From Kiritimatiellia bacterium (GTDB lineage: Bacteria; Verrucomicrobiota; Kiritimatiellia; RFP12; UBA3636): a stretch of 6,678 nt of DNA. Each line of letters opens with the position of its first letter. The stretch's first letter is position 1. The stretch spans positions 1-6,678 of the forward strand of contig JAFPUX010000215.1 in assembly GCA_017413145.1 (NCBI GenBank), given 5' to 3'. Below the pieces are notes generated by a model. That model saw only the letters and a program-made list of their open reading frames with translations. It did not search any database and was not told the origin of the DNA. The position numbers and the translations under genes were made by a program. Positions 4,247 through 6,678 of the stretch are shown in pieces.

Positions 4247-5599
4247 TCACTCTGCGTCCTCTGCGTTCTCTGCGTGAGGTTCAGACTCTGCGTCCTCTGC
4301 GCTCTCTGCGTGAGATTCAGACTCTGCGTCCTCTGCGCTCTCTGCGTGAGGATTCAACTCCGCGCCCTCCGCGGACTCCGCGTGAGATTCGGCCTCTGCG
4401 CCCTCTGCGCTCTCTGCGTGAGATTCCATCTCCGCGCCCTCCGCGTGGGGTTGCACCGCCGCGAGAATCTGCGTGTCGAGCGCGCGGGCGAGGCCTTCGA
4501 GGGGGCGCGCTTTGCCGATTTCCGGCCATCCGGTCCAGCGTTCGTGTTCGTTCGTGCCGGTCCAGGAAACCTCCACGACGAGGTTGTTGCGCCGGAAAAC
4601 GCGCGTGTTCAAGTCGGGCCAGCCGTGCGAAACGCGTACGGCGAGGACGTCGCCGATGGCACCCGGCGTGCCGTGGCGCGTTTCCATTTCTTCCCATCCG
4701 TGCCACCGCAACCTTCCGGCCATGGTCTCGTGGGCGGCGGCGGGCGTTTCCCGGGCGGCGACACCGACGATGCAGCGGACGACGGTTTCGCCCGTGTTTT
4801 TCTCGACGCGATACCAATCGAAATCCCGACCGTAGATGTTGCACGGTTTCTCCACCCACCCGGCGGCGGCGAAATCGGGCCGCCACGAGACGAGGGGAGC
4901 GGGATAGTCGCGTTCGAGAAAGGCCGCGGTTTTCGTGAATCCGAACCGCGCGAGTCTCCGGTCTTGGCGACGGCGCTCGGCGGCTTTCGCTTCCTCTTCC
5001 ATCCGTGCGAGGGCCTCGTCAAACCGTACTTGAGCCGGCGTTCTTTCGTCCGGCGGCAGTCCGGCGACGTCATCGTCGTAAAGATCGACGCCGAAGAAAC
5101 CGAGGACGAAGTCGAGCAGCTCGCCCGGATTGAAGCCGAGCCGGACGCCGCCCAGAAGTCCGGCGGCGACTTCGATCTGCGTCCAGCGGGCGGGATTCCC
5201 GCCGGCGGGTCCCGGCGGATCCCAAAGGGGAACGGGACCGAGTCCGCCGGTAGGGGATGCGATGATCGAGCAATGGTTTTTTCCGCGTCTCGCCGCGCTG
5301 CCGTAGAGATCGGTCCCGCTTTCTCCCCAAAGCAGAAAGCTGACCTCGCCGGCGGACGGTCCGGCGACGACCAGTCCGGCGAGCGTCCCCAGTTGGCCCG
5401 TTTCCCCGGCCTCGACGCCGTAGAGGTCGTAATGGGCGCCCAGTCCGGCACGCAACGGACCAATGCGCGCGGTCGCGCCGAGCCCGACGCCGACCGCCGC
5501 GGTGAAGACGTCCGCCGCGTCCGCGCGGCGGTTCTGCCAGTACGGAGACGCGCAGCCGGCGCAGAAGAGGACGGGGAGAAGGAGGAGGCGGCGTTTCAT
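4247..5599 (-). CDS. Two-domain lipoprotein with HAESAExAE repeat tail (450 aa)
   Basis: The start is taken at the ATG at 5599 because MKRRLLLLPVLFCAGC forms a lipoprotein signal with Cys16 (position -3 is an unusual Cys). An ATG 14 codons earlier would bury this signal and overlap the upstream gene. Residues 17-178 (WQNRRADAADVFTAAVGVGLGATARIGPL, ending RLGFNPGELLDFVLGFFGVDLYDDD) resemble a recurrent type of uncharacterised lipoprotein; this is from memory. A charged helix follows (185-218). A second domain (about 245-382) contains DWYRVEKN and RRNNLVVEVSWTG, then LARALDTQI, and has no recognised family. Residues 385-450 are six HAE-type repeats of 12 residues (HAESAEDAESES), encoded by the 36-bp array, and end exactly at the stop. 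It lies 22 nt after the three-span membrane protein and 7 nt before the BamE-like gene. The 12 nt before ATG, CCCCGCCACGCC, match the DUF2459 gene's leader. Confidence 0.88.
   Translation of the reverse strand: MKRRLLLLPVLFCAGCASPYWQNRRADAADVFTAAVGVGLGATARIGPLRAGLGAHYDLYGVEAGETGQLGTLAGLVVAGPSAGEVSFLLWGESGTDLYGSAARRGKNHCSIIASPTGGLGPVPLWDPPGPAGGNPARWTQIEVAAGLLGGVRLGFNPGELLDFVLGFFGVDLYDDDVAGLPPDERTPAQVRFDEALARMEEEAKAAERRRQDRRLARFGFTKTAAFLERDYPAPLVSWRPDFAAAGWVEKPCNIYGRDFDWYRVEKNTGETVVRCIVGVAARETPAAAHETMAGRLRWHGWEEMETRHGTPGAIGDVLAVRVSHGWPDLNTRVFRRNNLVVEVSWTGTNEHERWTGWPEIGKARPLEGLARALDTQILAAVQPHAEGAEMESHAESAEGAEAESHAESAEGAELNPHAESAEDAESESHAESAEDAESEPHAENAEDAE
4249..4455. repeat. 36-bp tandem repeat array, copy C (five full units plus a partial)
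   Basis: Units start at 4249, 4285, 4321, 4357 and 4393, with a shortened one from 4429 that lacks one 9-mer. Each unit is three 9-mers of the form NCTCTGCGN (CTCCGCG in units 4 and 6) followed by GAGATTCAG or a variant. The units are directly adjacent with no spacers. The array encodes the 66-residue Ala/Glu/Ser/His tail of the upstream lipoprotein. Four of the six reading frames are free of stops, which creates long spurious open frames on both strands here. Confidence 0.97.
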
Positions 5600-5621
5600 G
5601 GCGTGGCGGGGATGCGGGACT

Positions 5622-5996
5622 TCACGGCGGGTTGGCGACAAAGAACAGTTGGCCCTCGCCGAAGTAGAGCGAAATCGAGAAGACGACCAAGACGAGGCAG
5701 ATGACGCCGAACCATCCCGGTCTGAACGGCGCCGGCAGCGCCTCTTCGTTTCCGCGGCGTTTCTTCAGGAGGAGGAGGCGGGAAACGAGGGCCGCCAGCA
5801 GGAGAACCGGAAACCAGGCGGGAAGCGCAAGATCCCCATCCAACGGCGTCCTGCATCCGGCCTTGGCGACGGTGACGACGTGAAGCAGGAGCACCAACCA
5901 AGACAGGCCGCGGGCAAACGCCCCGAAAGCGCGACCCGCTTCGCCGGGGTTCGACGGGGCGGAAGTCCGATTGTCCGAATTGTCGTCGTTCGTCAT
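5622..5996 (-). CDS. Three-span inner membrane protein of unknown function (124 aa)
   Basis: A polar, Asn/Asp-rich N-terminus (MTNDDNSDNRTSAPSN) is followed by three predicted membrane helices at about 29-46, 60-78 and 94-113. A basic KKRRG loop lies between helices 2 and 3, marking the likely cytoplasmic side. The protein ends FFVANPP. No family is recognised. It is the second gene of the minus-strand operon, 50 nt after the 69-residue protein gene and 22 nt before the two-domain lipoprotein. No SD is visible before the ATG. The membrane character and codon bias make it a credible gene; no function can be assigned. Confidence 0.78.
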   Translation of the reverse strand: MTNDDNSDNRTSAPSNPGEAGRAFGAFARGLSWLVLLLHVVTVAKAGCRTPLDGDLALPAWFPVLLLAALVSRLLLLKKRRGNEEALPAPFRPGWFGVICLVLVVFSISLYFGEGQLFFVANPP

Positions 5997-6046
5997 TGGC
6001 TTGTTTCGGAAAAGGGTTGGCGGATGGCGCGGGACTGCACGGGCGG

Positions 6047-6256
6047 CTACAGCACGCAGTCGAATGGATACGGGAGCGAGAGGTTTCGGACGGCGGCCTT
6101 CGCGAGCTGGTCGCTAGACGCGGCGGGGCCGTGGCTCCGGACGAGCGGGGCGTAGAGCGCGCAGAGCGCGAGGAGGGAGAGCGCGGCCGCCAGGACGGCG
6201 CAGGCGAGGCCGCGCGCGCGGCGGGAGAGGGTCGAACAGGGGGTGGAGGTTTTCAT
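6047..6256 (-). CDS. Small single-span membrane or secreted protein (69 aa)
   Basis: The protein starts MKTSTPCSTLSRRARG, then one hydrophobic helix (about 16-37, GLACAVLAAALSLLALCALYAP), then a short polar tail ending NLSLPYPFDCVL. Basic residues before the helix suggest an N-in orientation or a signal anchor. The ATG at 6256 is chosen over an in-frame TTG at 6301, because the extra 15 residues add nothing recognisable; neither start has an SD. Two heptamer units, GAGGTTG and GAGGTGA, lie 2 nt upstream of the ATG. It is the first gene after a strong promoter, about 65 nt from the predicted transcript start. No family is recognised. Confidence 0.62.
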   Translation of the reverse strand: MKTSTPCSTLSRRARGLACAVLAAALSLLALCALYAPLVRSHGPAASSDQLAKAAVRNLSLPYPFDCVL

Positions 6257-6258
6257 GG

Positions 6259-6272
6259 GAGGTTGGAGGTGA
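6259..6272. repeat. Short heptamer pair, GAGGTTG-GAGGTGA
   Basis: Two units of the same heptamer type as at 1759 and 3707 sit 2 nt upstream of the ATG at 6256. They are too few to call alone, but fit the pattern of heptamers placed before minus-strand starts. Confidence 0.55.
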
Positions 6273-6327
6273 ACGGGACCGGTCTCCGTGGGGGCGTCCA
6301 AGATGGTTCGCGTACCAACGAAGCCGG

Positions 6328-6366
6328 AGTCTAGAACAATTAGGTTTGTGTGTCAACATATTTTTT
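6328..6366 (-). promoter_or_regulatory. Sigma70-type promoter with A-rich upstream element
   Basis: On the minus strand, a perfect -35 TTGACA (6356-6351) is followed by a 17-bp spacer and a -10 TAGACT (6333-6328, four of six consensus bases). Directly upstream of the -35 is AAAAAATATG (6366-6357), resembling an UP element. Transcription would start near 6321, in front of the five-gene minus-strand group. The hexamers and spacing are seen directly; activity is inferred. This is the best promoter in the window. Confidence 0.75.
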
Positions 6367-6396
6367 CCGGAGGCGCCTTCCGCGAGGGCCGGCGGA

Positions 6397-6418
6397 CTAC
6401 CGCGAGGTCTTCGCGTAG
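6397..6418. other. Imperfect stem-loop downstream of the right-edge gene
   Basis: CTACCGCGAG (6397-6406) and CTTCGCGTAG (6409-6418) pair with bulges around a 2-nt centre. A palindrome, CCGGCGCCGG, lies at 6431-6440, touching the stop codon of the gene at 6441. Together they could end the minus-strand transcript before the promoter at 6356, but there is no U-tract. Nothing else is seen in 6367-6440. Confidence 0.3.
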
Positions 6419-6440
6419 GAGGTGGCGCGGCCGGCGCCGG

Positions 6441-6678
6441 TCAGCGCCGGGCGGAGGCGGGGGCGTCGTCGTCCATCGTCCGGAAGAAGTGTTCGAGGAA
6501 GAACATCTTCTCCCGGGGGGCGGGGGCGGCCTTCGCGCCGGGCGCGTCGAAGGGCGTGGGTTCCGGCTCGGGCTGCGGCGCGGCGAGCATCGGGCGCAGG
6601 AGCGTCACGGTCTGCAGCGCGACGATCGCGAGCACCGCGAGCCAGAGGCGCAGGCCGCCCGTCGTGCGGACGCCGCCC
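6441..6678 (-). CDS. C-terminal fragment of a membrane protein (N-terminus outside window)
   Basis: The frame is open from the right edge to the TGA at 6441, giving 78 residues. It starts GGVRTTGG, then a hydrophobic helix LRLWLAVLAIVALQTVTLLRPM (about 9-30), a Pro/Ala-rich linker (AAPQPEPEPTPFDAPGAKAAPAP), and REKMFFLEHFFRTM near the end. A last helix closing with LRP, followed by a linker and an aromatic FF patch, recalls the end of some uncharacterised multi-pass membrane proteins; this is a weak likeness. A GTG at 6635 could start a 64-residue version, but the helix continues upstream of it, so truncation by the window is favoured. The operon promoter begins 75 bp beyond its stop. Confidence 0.6.
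   Translation of the reverse strand, partial: GGVRTTGGLRLWLAVLAIVALQTVTLLRPMLAAPQPEPEPTPFDAPGAKAAPAPREKMFFLEHFFRTMDDDAPASARR

Noticed and set aside
4249..4455. CRISPR array with 36-bp repeats
   Set aside because: The 36-bp units are directly adjacent with no unique spacers, are built of internal 9-mers, and are translated in frame as a protein tail. No cas genes are present.
5600..5641. Upstream start for the two-domain lipoprotein at 5641
   Set aside because: It would place 14 polar residues before the lipoprotein signal peptide and overlap the end of the three-span protein gene.
4085..5704. Long plus-strand open frame of 539 residues
   Set aside because: It is antisense to the lipoprotein gene, lacks a coherent domain, and is kept open by the mostly stop-free repeat array and high GC content. 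The minus-strand frame has a signal peptide and recognisable motifs.
6361..6385. Intrinsic terminator using the T-run at 6361-6366 and the GGCGCC palindrome
   Set aside because: The T-run lies before the palindrome on the plus strand and would be an A-run on the minus strand, so neither direction gives hairpin then U-tract. It fits better as the A-rich upstream part of the promoter.
1..6678. Insertion sequence, tRNA or rRNA genes
   Set aside because: No transposase motifs, tRNA-like cloverleaf, CCA-ended stem or rRNA-like stretch was noticed on either strand.

Overview
The window is GC-rich, with strongly G/C-biased third codon positions. Its proteins and repeats suggest a member of the Planctomycetota-Verrucomicrobiota-Kiritimatiellota (PVC) assemblage, possibly Kiritimatiellota. 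That placement rests on the style of the repeats (heptamer tracts and 36-bp repeats read as HAESAExAE) and on recalled lipoprotein types. No marker gene is present, so it is a guess, not a demonstration.

Layout: nine of the ten genes lie on the minus strand and one on the plus strand. From the right edge leftward on the minus strand come the C-terminal end of a membrane protein (6441-6678), then a strong sigma70-type promoter with an A-rich upstream stretch (6328-6366). It is followed by a likely operon of five uncharacterised envelope genes: a 69-residue single-span protein, a 124-residue three-span protein, a 450-residue two-domain lipoprotein ending in a repeat-encoded HAESAExAE tail, a 149-residue two-span protein with a BamE/SmpA-like end, and a 159-residue lipoprotein. 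A convergent gap with a GC-rich hairpin separates this operon from the only plus-strand gene, a 382-residue ATPase_2/COG1672-type AAA ATPase with a canonical Shine-Dalgarno sequence. Divergent from the ATPase is a second minus-strand group: a 78-residue secreted protein, a DUF2459 (TIGR02117-type) membrane protein, and a UbiA-family prenyltransferase cut by the left edge.

The 227-bp divergent intergenic region (1755-1981) is the least ordinary place. It is an AT-rich island in a GC-rich background. It holds a GAGGTTA heptamer tract, three DnaA-box-like 9-mers in one orientation, one 27-bp copy of the CTCCGCG repeat and a perfect 13-bp inverted repeat.

The main unexplained theme is repeat DNA placed precisely relative to genes. 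Heptamer or 9-mer tandem tracts lie 2-4 nt upstream of four minus-strand start codons, where an SD would normally sit. A 36-bp repeat built of 9-mers forms the C-terminal tails of two unrelated envelope proteins, in the same reading frame. Two other genes share a near-identical 12-nt sequence directly before ATG. No rRNA, tRNA, CRISPR array or transposase was seen.
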